From JAHBTB01 sp964451255 (GTDB taxonomy: Bacteria > Armatimonadota > Fimbriimonadia > Fimbriimonadales > Fimbriimonadaceae), in assembly GCA_964451255.1 (NCBI GenBank), contig CAYVHL010000001.1:744001-808000 (forward strand): a stretch of 64,000 bases of DNA, read 5' to 3'. Of this stretch, positions 50,752 through 58,904 are shown piece by piece. Position 1 is the stretch's first letter, and every line of letters starts with the position of its first letter. A model generated the notes under the pieces. That model had not been told where the DNA came from, did not search any database, and saw nothing but the letters and a program-made list of their open reading frames with translations. A program made the translations under genes and the position numbers.

Positions 50752-52476
50752 GTGGGCGCGGCACCGGATCTGCATTGTCTTTTGGTGGGGGCCTTCGAAC
50801 TCCATGCGGCAGGCGACATATCGAGGGCGATGGACGTCTACCGACGCGTCCTGTCGGCCGATCCGCGAAGCGTCGCCGCCCATAAGGGGCTAGGGGTCGC
50901 CCTGTGCCAAACCGGAGCGCTCGGTCGGGGCACCAGGATGCTCCGCCGCGCTTGCGAATTGGATCCGACCGACTCGGAAGCTTGGACGAACCTAGCGAAC
51001 GCATGTCTCGCCTCTCACGACCTCCGCGGCTGCGAAGAAGCGTCGCGCCGGGCTGTCTCCCTCGACCCGGGTTCGGCGGTTGCCCACAACAACCTCTCCG
51101 CGGCCCTGCGGGGCCTGCATGACATCGACGGCTCGTTCGACCACGCCTCGATTGCGGTCGGACTGGCTCCGGCCTTCGCCCAAGCGCACGTCAATTTGGG
51201 CGCCGCCCACCAGTCGGCCGGGGCGGCCCGTGAGGCGCGGCGGTGCTTTGCGGAAGCTTCACGGCTCGATCCTGGCGAAACGCGGAACTCCGAGGCACAC
51301 CTCTTCGCCCTGCACTACGACGAGGCGGTCACACCAGAAGAAGTCTTGGCGGCACACCAGGCCTGGGGAGCAGGGTTTCCGACCCCGCCCCGCCCACCGA
51401 TGCGGCAGACGCCCGAGACGATCGGCTTTGTGTCCGGAGATCTGCGGGCCCATCCCGTGGGGAGGTTCCTCATGCCGCTTCTGGCCGAACTCGCACCAAC
51501 CCGGCGCGTGGTGCTCTACTCCAATAATCCCGCTGACGACGCGGCCACGGAAGCCTTCCGGGCCCTGCCGGTCGAATGGCGCGACATCGTGGGAAGAGAC
51601 TCGTCAGAGGCGGCTGAGACCATCCGGCGCGACGGAGTGGACGTTCTGTTCGACCTGAGCGGTCACACGTCGGCAAACCGGCTCGACGTATTCGCATTGC
51701 GGCCTGCACCGGTCCAGGTCACTTGGCTCGGGTATTCGGCGACCACCGGCCTTCCGACAATGGATTGGTTCCTCGGTGACGAACATGTCTTCCCACCAAA
51801 TAGTCAGCCCTACGCGACAGAGGGGTTAGCCCGGCTTTCAACCGCATTTCTGGTTGACTCCCCGAGAGACCCTGTCAAACGCCGGAATCTTGGCGCCCAT
51901 ATCAGAATCGGCGTCACGAACAATCCCGCTAAATTGAGCGACTCCTATCTTTCGGCGGTGGCGCAGATTGTCGCCGACACAGAGGACACGATAGCTGTAT
52001 TCAAGTACGGGTCAGCCGACTGCGACCTTGTCCGTCGCCGGATCCGGTCCGCGATGGAAGCTTGTGGCGTCGGCTCGGAGCGGTTCGAAGTGGTCGGCGC
52101 ATTGCCCGAGAGCGAGCACCGTGCCTTCTTGGTGGGGCTCGATTTCTGCGTCGACTCCTTCCCCTACAACGGCGCGACGACGACCATGGACGCCCTCCAT
52201 GCCGGGGTCCCAGTACTTACTCTCTCCGGTCGGTGCTATTCGTCGCGCATGACTGGGAGCCTTCTACACCACGTCGGCCTCAATAATTGGATCACGGGCT
52301 CAGTCGACCAATTGGTTGGTACGGCGATAGCATTGTCCAATGACCGCTCAGCTCTTCACACCGCCCGAGATCACATTTCGAGACATTTGCCCTCTTCGGC
52401 GTTACTGGACGCGAAGGCCTTTGCCGCCGCCTTTGAACGATCTATTGCGGACATGTGGGCGGCCACTGTAGATTGA
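50752..52476 (+). CDS. TPR-GT41 glycosyltransferase (OGT-like), copy 1
   Basis: 574 residues. An N-terminal stack of about six TPRs (each ending like LDPGSAVAHNNLSAALRG) is followed by the GT41 catalytic region: GFVSGDLRAHPVGRFLMPLL, DVLFDLSGHTSANRLDVFALRPAPVQVTWLGYSATTGLP, YGSADCDLV and the donor-site DSFPYNGATTTMDALHAGVPV. OGT-type proteins transfer GlcNAc or other sugars to Ser/Thr. Start GTG 50752 is uncertain; the frame is open further upstream opposite the methyltransferase gene. Paralogue of the next gene. Confidence 0.87.
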   Translation: MGAAPDLHCLLVGAFELHAAGDISRAMDVYRRVLSADPRSVAAHKGLGVALCQTGALGRGTRMLRRACELDPTDSEAWTNLANACLASHDLRGCEEASRRAVSLDPGSAVAHNNLSAALRGLHDIDGSFDHASIAVGLAPAFAQAHVNLGAAHQSAGAAREARRCFAEASRLDPGETRNSEAHLFALHYDEAVTPEEVLAAHQAWGAGFPTPPRPPMRQTPETIGFVSGDLRAHPVGRFLMPLLAELAPTRRVVLYSNNPADDAATEAFRALPVEWRDIVGRDSSEAAETIRRDGVDVLFDLSGHTSANRLDVFALRPAPVQVTWLGYSATTGLPTMDWFLGDEHVFPPNSQPYATEGLARLSTAFLVDSPRDPVKRRNLGAHIRIGVTNNPAKLSDSYLSAVAQIVADTEDTIAVFKYGSADCDLVRRRIRSAMEACGVGSERFEVVGALPESEHRAFLVGLDFCVDSFPYNGATTTMDALHAGVPVLTLSGRCYSSRMTGSLLHHVGLNNWITGSVDQLVGTAIALSNDRSALHTARDHISRHLPSSALLDAKAFAAAFERSIADMWAATVD

Positions 52477-52533
52477 TCAGGCTGTGATTCGTGCGGAAGC
52501 GTCCCGATAAAAATACTGGGAGCACTTCAAGGC

Positions 52534-54714
52534 ATGAAAAGCCATCAAAGAAAGGCCGCCACCACCGGGGGACGGTCGGGCGCGAACAAGGCGAAGGACT
52601 TGGTCCGCAAGGGCCTTGCCGCCCACGAGTCCGGCGACCCTGGATCCGCTCTCGAATCGTATCTTGAAGCCCTGGCCAGCAGCCCAGGCCACCCAGACGC
52701 TCTCTGCTTGGGCGGGGCAGCCCTCATCCAACTCGGCCGCTCGGATGAAGCGGTGACGATGCTCCAAGACGCTGTCAAGGCCGGTCCAAAGAACGTGGCC
52801 GCCTGGACGAACTATGGGACCGCCCTTCAAAACACCGGCCGCAACTTTGAGGCACAAGGAGCGTTCGAAAAGGCCCTCCGCTTGGATCCCGGGTGCGTCG
52901 ACGCCCACTTCAACCGGGGCAACCTCTACCTCCATTCCGGTCAACTGCATGAATCCGTCGCGGAGTACCGCGCCGTATTGGCTTCCGATCCAACCCACCC
53001 CGAGGCGCTCACCAATCTCGCCAACGTCCTCTACGACCTTGGGGACTATATGGGGAGCCTCGGTACCGCGCAGAAGGCGATCTCCGCAAAGTCTAGAAAC
53101 GCCAAGGCGATGAACGTCTATGGGCTTTCACTCGCCGCCCTCGGTCACGGCAAGGAGGCTGCCGACGCCTTCCGATCTGCCGTCCACGCTGACCCGGGCA
53201 ACGCTTCCGCCTATAGCAACCTGGCACACACGTACCTGGACATGGGGTTTCCTGCCGAGGCGTTGGAGGCCTCTATCCAAGCCGTCCAACTCCGACCCAA
53301 CTCGCCCGAAGCCCATTGCTCACGCGCCAACGCCCTGCGAGACCTCGGCCAGATCGACGGCGCCCTGGGAGCTTGCAAGACGGCGCTCGACCTGAACCCC
53401 AAACTTCCTGACGCCCACAACTGTCTTGCAAACCTGCACCTGGATCTGGGCCAGCCCGAGCAGGCAGTGCGTTCCTACCGCCGGGCGCTGGATCTCAAAC
53501 CTGACTACCGAGAGATCGCCAGCAACATTGTGATGGCGACCCAGTACATGCCTCATGCGGGCCCTGGAGCCGTCCTTGAAGAAGCCCGATCCTATGCCAG
53601 ATCGTTCGCCTCGGTGGAGAATGCAAGACCCAAGTCTCGAGCCGCGGTGCAGAGAATCGGTTTCGTCAGCCCTGACCTTTGGAACCACCCGGTAGCCAGG
53701 TTCCTCGACCCGCTATTGGCCCACCTTGGCGCCAGCGGCGTGGCGGCCTACGTCTACTCAAACTCGGCGCGAAGCGATAAGCAAACCGAAAGCCTGGCGG
53801 CCCACACCCAAGTTTGGCGGAAGATATCCGGCATTGACGCCTACACCGTCGCCGAGCTCGTGCGCGAAGACGACATCGACGTCCTCGTCGACCTGGCGGG
53901 CCACACGGCAGGGAACAGCCTGGACGTCTTTGCCGCCCGGCCCGCGGCAACCCAGGTGACCTGGCTCGGCTTCTCCGGAACGACGGGCCTGAATCAGATC
54001 GACGCGATCATCGGCGACAAATACGTCACGCCCAAGACGGATGACATGTTCTATTCCGAGAAGGTCGTCCGCCTGGACTCGCCTTGGCTTTGCTTTGCGC
54101 CGCCGGTCGACCTGGACGTCCAAGTCTCCTCTCCGCCACATGAAAAGGGAAACCCGTTCACCTTTGGCTGCCTGAACCACTCGAAGAAAGTGAGCCGTGA
54201 ACTCGTGGCCACATGGGCGATGGTGATGCGACTGGTCCCGGGATCAAGAATAGTCCTGAAATCACGTGCCTATGCCTCGGCTTCCGCCAGAAAGCAATAC
54301 CTGTCTTGGTTCGAAGAGAACGGGATCGGCATGGAGCGGATCGTGTTTCTCGGCGCCACAAGCTGGGCCGCGCACTTCATGGTTCACAACCAGATCGACA
54401 TCTTGTTGGATCCTTTCCCCTACAACGGAGCGACGACGACGGTCGAGGGCCTGTGGATGGGAGTCCCGGTTGTGACACTGGAGTCGACCGGATTCGCCAG
54501 TCGGATGTCCGGGGCCATACTCCGCCACATCGGGTGCCCAGACCTGGTCGCCCGCAGTGTCGGCGACTATGTAGAAATGGCTACGGGTCTGGCCGCAGAT
54601 ATTGAAAAGCTACGCGCACTCCGAGCCGAGTTGCGACCCCGGTTGCATGACTCCCCGCTCTGCGACGCCGCGGGATTTGCCAAGGCCTTCGTGAAAGGCG
54701 TGTCCAAAGTCTGA
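52534..54714 (+). CDS. TPR-GT41 glycosyltransferase (OGT-like), copy 2
   Basis: 726 residues. Eight to nine TPRs (about residues 20-330) lead to a GT41 catalytic domain with GFVSPDLWNHPVARFLDPLL, DVLVDLAGHTAGNSLDVFAARPAATQVTWLGFSGTTGL, LNHSKKVSRELV and LLDPFPYNGATTTVEGLWMGVPV. It begins 58 nt after copy 1 and ends 81 nt from the convergent flagellin gene. GT41 enzymes glycosylate flagellin in several bacteria, so flagellin is the likely acceptor. Two different enzymes may act on different sites or sugars. Confidence 0.9.
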   Translation: MKSHQRKAATTGGRSGANKAKDLVRKGLAAHESGDPGSALESYLEALASSPGHPDALCLGGAALIQLGRSDEAVTMLQDAVKAGPKNVAAWTNYGTALQNTGRNFEAQGAFEKALRLDPGCVDAHFNRGNLYLHSGQLHESVAEYRAVLASDPTHPEALTNLANVLYDLGDYMGSLGTAQKAISAKSRNAKAMNVYGLSLAALGHGKEAADAFRSAVHADPGNASAYSNLAHTYLDMGFPAEALEASIQAVQLRPNSPEAHCSRANALRDLGQIDGALGACKTALDLNPKLPDAHNCLANLHLDLGQPEQAVRSYRRALDLKPDYREIASNIVMATQYMPHAGPGAVLEEARSYARSFASVENARPKSRAAVQRIGFVSPDLWNHPVARFLDPLLAHLGASGVAAYVYSNSARSDKQTESLAAHTQVWRKISGIDAYTVAELVREDDIDVLVDLAGHTAGNSLDVFAARPAATQVTWLGFSGTTGLNQIDAIIGDKYVTPKTDDMFYSEKVVRLDSPWLCFAPPVDLDVQVSSPPHEKGNPFTFGCLNHSKKVSRELVATWAMVMRLVPGSRIVLKSRAYASASARKQYLSWFEENGIGMERIVFLGATSWAAHFMVHNQIDILLDPFPYNGATTTVEGLWMGVPVVTLESTGFASRMSGAILRHIGCPDLVARSVGDYVEMATGLAADIEKLRALRAELRPRLHDSPLCDAAGFAKAFVKGVSKV

Positions 54715-54738
54715 TAATCCTGGGCTTTAAACTGAATG

Positions 54739-54770
54739 GACGCCCGTCGGCAACGTTGCCGACGGGCGTC
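54739..54770. terminator. bidirectional terminator (perfect 32-bp palindrome)
   Basis: GACGCCCGTCGGCAAC followed directly by its reverse complement GTTGCCGACGGGCGTC. It sits between the convergent GT41 and flagellin genes. T-runs are weak, so termination strength is uncertain. Confidence 0.75.
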
Positions 54771-54794
54771 TCCACCCAACCTCAGCGCCTAGCC

Positions 54795-56183
54795 TTAGCG
54801 AAGGAGCGCCAAGACTGCCTGCGGGCCCTGGTTGGCCTGGGCCAAGACCGATAGACCTGACTGCTGAAGGATCTGCAGCTTGGTGTACGTGGTCATTTCC
54901 TGGGCGACGTCGATCTCGCTGATCGTCGAGTTCGCTGCGCTCATGTTTTCCTCCGCGACGCCGAGGCTGCGGATCTGAGTGGCGAGAGTGTTCTTGATGA
55001 ACGATCCGATGCCACCCCGGGCGCCAGCCACGCTGCTGATCGCCGCGTCGATCGCTTGGATCGAGCTGTCCATGCTGGAACCGGTGATATCCAACGATCC
55101 CACTCCGAGTGTGGAGGCATCGAACTTGCCAAGCGACAGACTTGCCGTTTGACCCGCGTTACCACCGATTTGGAAGGTCGCGTCGCCGACAGCCAGGTAG
55201 CCGACGCCGGTGACCGAGCCGGTGACGTTGCCTCCGGCAGTGAGCGTCATGGAGTTGCCGTCCGTGTCCTTCAGCTGCAGGCCCTTGCCCTTGTTGAAGG
55301 TGGCGGTTGTCCCGCTCGTCGCCAACGTTACGGTGGCGACCGCGTCGGTGCCAGAGTTGTTGATCGCCGTGCCCGCCGTCTGGATGACGCTGTTCGCGTC
55401 GGCCAGGGTGACATGGAAATCGCTGCCGTAGCTCGTGTTCGTCAACTTCACGGCGTTCGAGCTGATCGACGCGGAGACGCCTGTGTCTCCCGTAGCGGCG
55501 TTGATCATGTCGACGACCTGCTGCTGGGTGGTGGAAGCCGTCGTGGTGAACACCTTGCCGTTCAGAGTGAACGAGCCGGCACCGACCGTGTCGGTAGCGG
55601 CAGAGTGGGTGATCGCTCCTGTTCCGGTAGCCTGAGTCGCGGCCGTTGTGACGTTGACATTGACAGCCTGCGAGGCAGTGATCGATGATCCGCCGAATTT
55701 GCCTCCGAAGGAGATCTGGTCGATGTTCGCTCCCTTAGAGACCGAACTGACGACGCCTGAACTACCGTTAAGGAGGAACTTCGTGCCGAACTGGGTGGAC
55801 GACGCGATACGGTTGATCGAGTCGATGATGTTGTTGAGCTGGGTCTGGTTGGCCTGCTTCTGGGTGGCGTCGAGCGACCCGTCACCGTTAGAGACGGCGA
55901 GCGTGCGGGCGTCTTGCAACAGACGGGCCACCTCGGAGAGGGCGCCTTCCGCAGTCTTGGCGTAGTTGGTCGCGTTTTGGTTGTTCTGGATGGCGGCGTT
56001 CAGACCGGAGATCTGGGCCTTGTAACCTTCCGAAGCGATGAGGCCCGAGGGGTCGTCTGCACCGCTGTTGATGCGGAGACCGGTCGAGAGTCTCTGGACT
56101 GACGTGGACAGCTGCATGCCTGTCTCGGACAGGCTGCGATAGGCTGTCATCGCGTTGAGGTTGGTGTTGATCCTGAATGACAT
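54795..56183 (-). CDS. flagellin
   Basis: 462 residues. The conserved N-terminal D0/D1 helices begin MSFRINTNLNAMTAYRSLS and contain LSTGLRINSGADDPSGLIASE; the C-terminal helix ends NSTISEIDVAQEMTTYTKLQILQQSGLSVLAQANQ. The middle (about 180-370) is Ser/Thr/Gly-rich and variable, the usual region of surface exposure and O-glycosylation. Only one flagellin and no other flagellar genes occur here. ATG 56183 with GGGAAG upstream is preferred to the longer frame (56273). Confidence 0.95.
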   Translation of the reverse strand: MSFRINTNLNAMTAYRSLSETGMQLSTSVQRLSTGLRINSGADDPSGLIASEGYKAQISGLNAAIQNNQNATNYAKTAEGALSEVARLLQDARTLAVSNGDGSLDATQKQANQTQLNNIIDSINRIASSTQFGTKFLLNGSSGVVSSVSKGANIDQISFGGKFGGSSITASQAVNVNVTTAATQATGTGAITHSAATDTVGAGSFTLNGKVFTTTASTTQQQVVDMINAATGDTGVSASISSNAVKLTNTSYGSDFHVTLADANSVIQTAGTAINNSGTDAVATVTLATSGTTATFNKGKGLQLKDTDGNSMTLTAGGNVTGSVTGVGYLAVGDATFQIGGNAGQTASLSLGKFDASTLGVGSLDITGSSMDSSIQAIDAAISSVAGARGGIGSFIKNTLATQIRSLGVAEENMSAANSTISEIDVAQEMTTYTKLQILQQSGLSVLAQANQGPQAVLALLR

Positions 56184-56343
56184 TTTCTTCTTCCCTGAAC
56201 TGGACCCCCGAGAGGTCGCCCTCTTGGAGCGCGTCGTCCCAGACGCGGTTCCATGGCTTGAGGTTCGGATCATGGGAAGACGTGCTTCCCGACAAGAATA
56301 CTAGGAAGAATTGATACTAGTAATTGTTTTGGTATCCGATATT

Positions 56344-56372
56344 GTTATAACACGGATAGCATTCACAGGCAA
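56344..56372 (-). promoter_or_regulatory. candidate sigma-70-type promoter for flagellin
   Basis: On the minus strand TTGCCT (56372-56367), a 17-nt spacer, then TATAAC (56349-56344). Transcription would start near 56337, leaving a leader of about 155 nt. The surrounding 56280-56420 is notably AT-rich. No sigma-28 consensus (TAAA-N15-GCCGATAA) was found. Confidence 0.55.
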
Positions 56373-56483
56373 TTGTACCAGTATGTCTTATGCATTTCTT
56401 CTGCCTTATCTAATCTATGATCATTGCGTTTCACGCATCACATGGCCCGCCCCGGCAGTCGGCACAGCGGTAGGATCGCGACG

Positions 56484-57380
56484 ATGACGACGATGCTGAC
56501 GACCTGGCGCGAACCGGGGAGGATCACCTTAGACGCTGGTGGCGCCAACTTGGCCCGGACCGGCTCGGTGATCGACGCTATCGAGGCCGGGCTGGCCGCC
56601 GCTGAGGATGACCCCGAACTCATCGCGATCGGCAGGGGTGCGCTTCCAAACAGCGACGGAGAGATCGAACTTGACGCCTCGATCATGCGGGGCGATGACC
56701 TCGCGTGCGGAGCGGTCTGCTCCGTCCGTGGCATTGTCCCGGTCATCAGCGTGGCAAGGCGGGTGATGGAGACCACACCCCACGTCATGCTCGCCGGTGA
56801 CCAGGCCCGGCGCTTTGCCATCCAACAGGGTTTCGTCCCAGAAAACTTGGTCACCGAAGAAGTCTGTCGCCGCTACCGCGAGTACTTGCAATCCCCCGAC
56901 CGAGCGAAGGCCTATGTGCACACCGCGCAGGACAACCTGCCGGGCGACCCGCCGCACGACACCGTCACGATGCTCGGGATGCAGGACGGCAAGTTTGTGG
57001 CCGGTTGCTCGACAAGCGGTATGCCGTTCAAGATCCCCGGCCGAGTCGGTGATTCGCCGATAATCGGCGCCGGAATCTACGCCGACGACGAGGCTGGGGC
57101 CGCTGGGGCGACCGGCCTGGGCGAGGAACTTTGGAAAGCCTGCGCCTCCTACCGCGCGGTGCGAAACATGGCGGCAGGGATGACCGCCCAGGAAGCCTGT
57201 GACGAGGTCGCCCGGCAGATGCGCCGACGACAGCCCAAGAGCAGGGAGACGATCTGCGTAGTCCTCGCCTTGGACAAGAGCGGGGGGGTTGGCGCGGCCG
57301 TCACTACCGGCGAGTTCGATCTCTGGGTGTGGAGGGACGGCGCGATCGACTGCGTCCATTACGCGCAAGTCGAGGACTAG
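56484..57380 (+). CDS. isoaspartyl peptidase / glycosylasparaginase-like Ntn hydrolase
   Basis: 298 residues (from ATG 56484). The Ntn nucleophile is Thr160 in HDTVTMLG, where autocleavage would split alpha and beta chains. GCSTSGMPFKIPGRVGDSPIIGAGIYAD is the family signature after it. These enzymes cleave isoaspartyl dipeptides or GlcNAc-Asn, or hydrolyse asparagine. Starts at 56442 or 56493 are possible. It is followed after 2 nt by the SelB-like gene. Confidence 0.9.
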   Translation: MTTMLTTWREPGRITLDAGGANLARTGSVIDAIEAGLAAAEDDPELIAIGRGALPNSDGEIELDASIMRGDDLACGAVCSVRGIVPVISVARRVMETTPHVMLAGDQARRFAIQQGFVPENLVTEEVCRRYREYLQSPDRAKAYVHTAQDNLPGDPPHDTVTMLGMQDGKFVAGCSTSGMPFKIPGRVGDSPIIGAGIYADDEAGAAGATGLGEELWKACASYRAVRNMAAGMTAQEACDEVARQMRRRQPKSRETICVVLALDKSGGVGAAVTTGEFDLWVWRDGAIDCVHYAQVED

Positions 57381-57382
57381 GC

Positions 57383-58135
57383 ATGGCCTTCGACGTCGTG
57401 GCCGAAGTGGCCCGTTCGCCAGAAGGTGTGATGACCGCCGAAATCGAACGTGCGGCGGGTCGCGACGTCTCCCTTGACCTTGAGTCCGCAAAAGCGTCCG
57501 GATCCTTGATCAGTTTGGCCGGTCTTTGGCTGACCCCAGGCGCTTGGGAGGCCGTCGCCCCAAGGCTGGTCACGGCTCTCCAGGATCTCCATCGCCGGGA
57601 GCCCGAGGTCTCAGGATGGCCAATCGAACAGGTCTGCGAGTCGGCGGGTCTCGATTGGAGAGGCAAGACCGCGCGGAGGGCGGGCCAACGGTTGGCGGAC
57701 CACGGCGTCGTGAGGATGTATGACGACTGGGTGGCAATCGTCGGCTTTCGACCTAGGCTCACGGACAAGCAAGAGGCGTTGCTGGCCCGAGTCGTCGCTG
57801 CCCTCGACACCCACGGCCTCGACACGCCAGAAATGAAACACTTGGCCGACGAGACAGGCTTGCCGAGGCCAGCGGTGGAAGAGATCGTTCGCCTCGGCGT
57901 CGAGGCCGGTGACCTCGTGTGGGTCGATCATGCCGTCTACTCCACGAGGTACGTGGCCGACGTTTTGGACTCGACGAAACAAAGGTTCGGCCAAGACAGC
58001 TTTTCGCTCGCGGAATGGCGCGACGCGATGGGCACATCACGGCGTGTCGCGGTGGCTTGGCTCGAATACTTCGACAACGCCCGGCTGACCATCCTCTCAG
58101 AAGGTAGGCGACGCGTCAGGGATCGACTTGCCTAG
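57383..58135 (+). CDS. SelB C-terminal winged-helix protein lacking the GTPase domains
   Basis: 250 residues that match only the C-terminal winged-helix half of selenocysteine elongation factor SelB: LWLTPGAWEAVAPRLVTALQDLH, RPRLTDKQEALLARVVAAL, EEIVRLGVEAGDLVWVDHAVY and the last wing FSLAEWRDAMGTSRRVAVAWLEYFDNARL. In SelB this part binds the SECIS RNA hairpin; domains I-III (GTPase, EF-Tu-like) are missing. ATG 57383 is 2 nt after the preceding stop. It may be a free RNA-binding protein, or the remnant of a lost selenocysteine system. Ends 4 nt into the convergent proteasome gene. Confidence 0.8.
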   Translation: MAFDVVAEVARSPEGVMTAEIERAAGRDVSLDLESAKASGSLISLAGLWLTPGAWEAVAPRLVTALQDLHRREPEVSGWPIEQVCESAGLDWRGKTARRAGQRLADHGVVRMYDDWVAIVGFRPRLTDKQEALLARVVAALDTHGLDTPEMKHLADETGLPRPAVEEIVRLGVEAGDLVWVDHAVYSTRYVADVLDSTKQRFGQDSFSLAEWRDAMGTSRRVAVAWLEYFDNARLTILSEGRRRVRDRLA

Positions 58136-58824
58136 TCGACCTCGCCTGCCAGGAGTCGGAACCGCCGGGTCCGCATGGAGCCTCGCTCGATGAGCGCGGC
58201 CTCGAACGTCAGTTCGGGCAACTCACTGTCCTTGGCTCTGCTCCCGTCAGGGTCCATGGCGACGATCACCGCCTCTCGAAGGTTTGCGATTGCGTCGTCA
58301 AGCTTCATGTTGGGAAAATCGTCGTCCTTCAGCTTTTGGTTGAGGGCGTCGTACGCCTCCGCGCTACCTGCGATCACCGCGCCAAGCCGCCGGACCGTGA
58401 AGTCACCGTCATAGTCGAGTTTGTAAAAGCGGTCCCTTTCTGGCGCCTCGTTGACCTCGGCGAACAGGCACCGGATGATGAGGGGCGCCATCGAGAAGTC
58501 TGCGAACGCACGCTTGACTGGCCCCGACAACGCGGTCACGACCCGTTGGACGGAGACGTCGTTTTCGCTCCGTGCGAACCCCTCTTGGTGGCAAAAGTCC
58601 ACCGCCGCCACCCGCAGGGCTTCGACGTCGCTCTGGAGGCCGACCGCCGAGTAGACGAGGCGGTCATAAACCTCGTAGATCTTCCTAGCGTGTCCGCGGT
58701 AGGTGGCCACCAGAACCCCGTCGGGGACGCTGACGGCAGCGACCGGCACACCGCTCTGCAAACGCGATTCGATGTACTGGGCCCGGTGGCCGATGCCTTC
58801 TTGCCAGTCATAGGGGGTCAACAT
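58132..58824 (-). CDS. prcA: 20S proteasome alpha subunit-like protein
   Basis: 230 residues. The alpha-type N-terminus (YIESRLQSGVPVAAVSVPDGVLVATYRG) and the following KIYEVYDRLVYSAVGLQSDVEALRVAA stretch closely follow actinobacterial PrcA (KISEIYDRIAFAAVGKYNEFENLRVAG), with GSVKRAFADFSMAPLI-like helix and CLFAEV strand after it. Alpha subunits are unprocessed gate-forming rings of the proteasome. No prcB, ATPase or Pup ligase gene is within the window. Convergent 4-nt overlap with the SelB-like gene. Confidence 0.82.
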   Translation of the reverse strand: MLTPYDWQEGIGHRAQYIESRLQSGVPVAAVSVPDGVLVATYRGHARKIYEVYDRLVYSAVGLQSDVEALRVAAVDFCHQEGFARSENDVSVQRVVTALSGPVKRAFADFSMAPLIIRCLFAEVNEAPERDRFYKLDYDGDFTVRRLGAVIAGSAEAYDALNQKLKDDDFPNMKLDDAIANLREAVIVAMDPDGSRAKDSELPELTFEAALIERGSMRTRRFRLLAGEVD

Positions 58825-58904
58825 GTTCTGGAAGATTCTACGCCGTCTCCCGTCTCATCGCGTTGTCCTGCCCTCCCACCAAGGTCAAAGTACAATTCCC
58901 CGCC

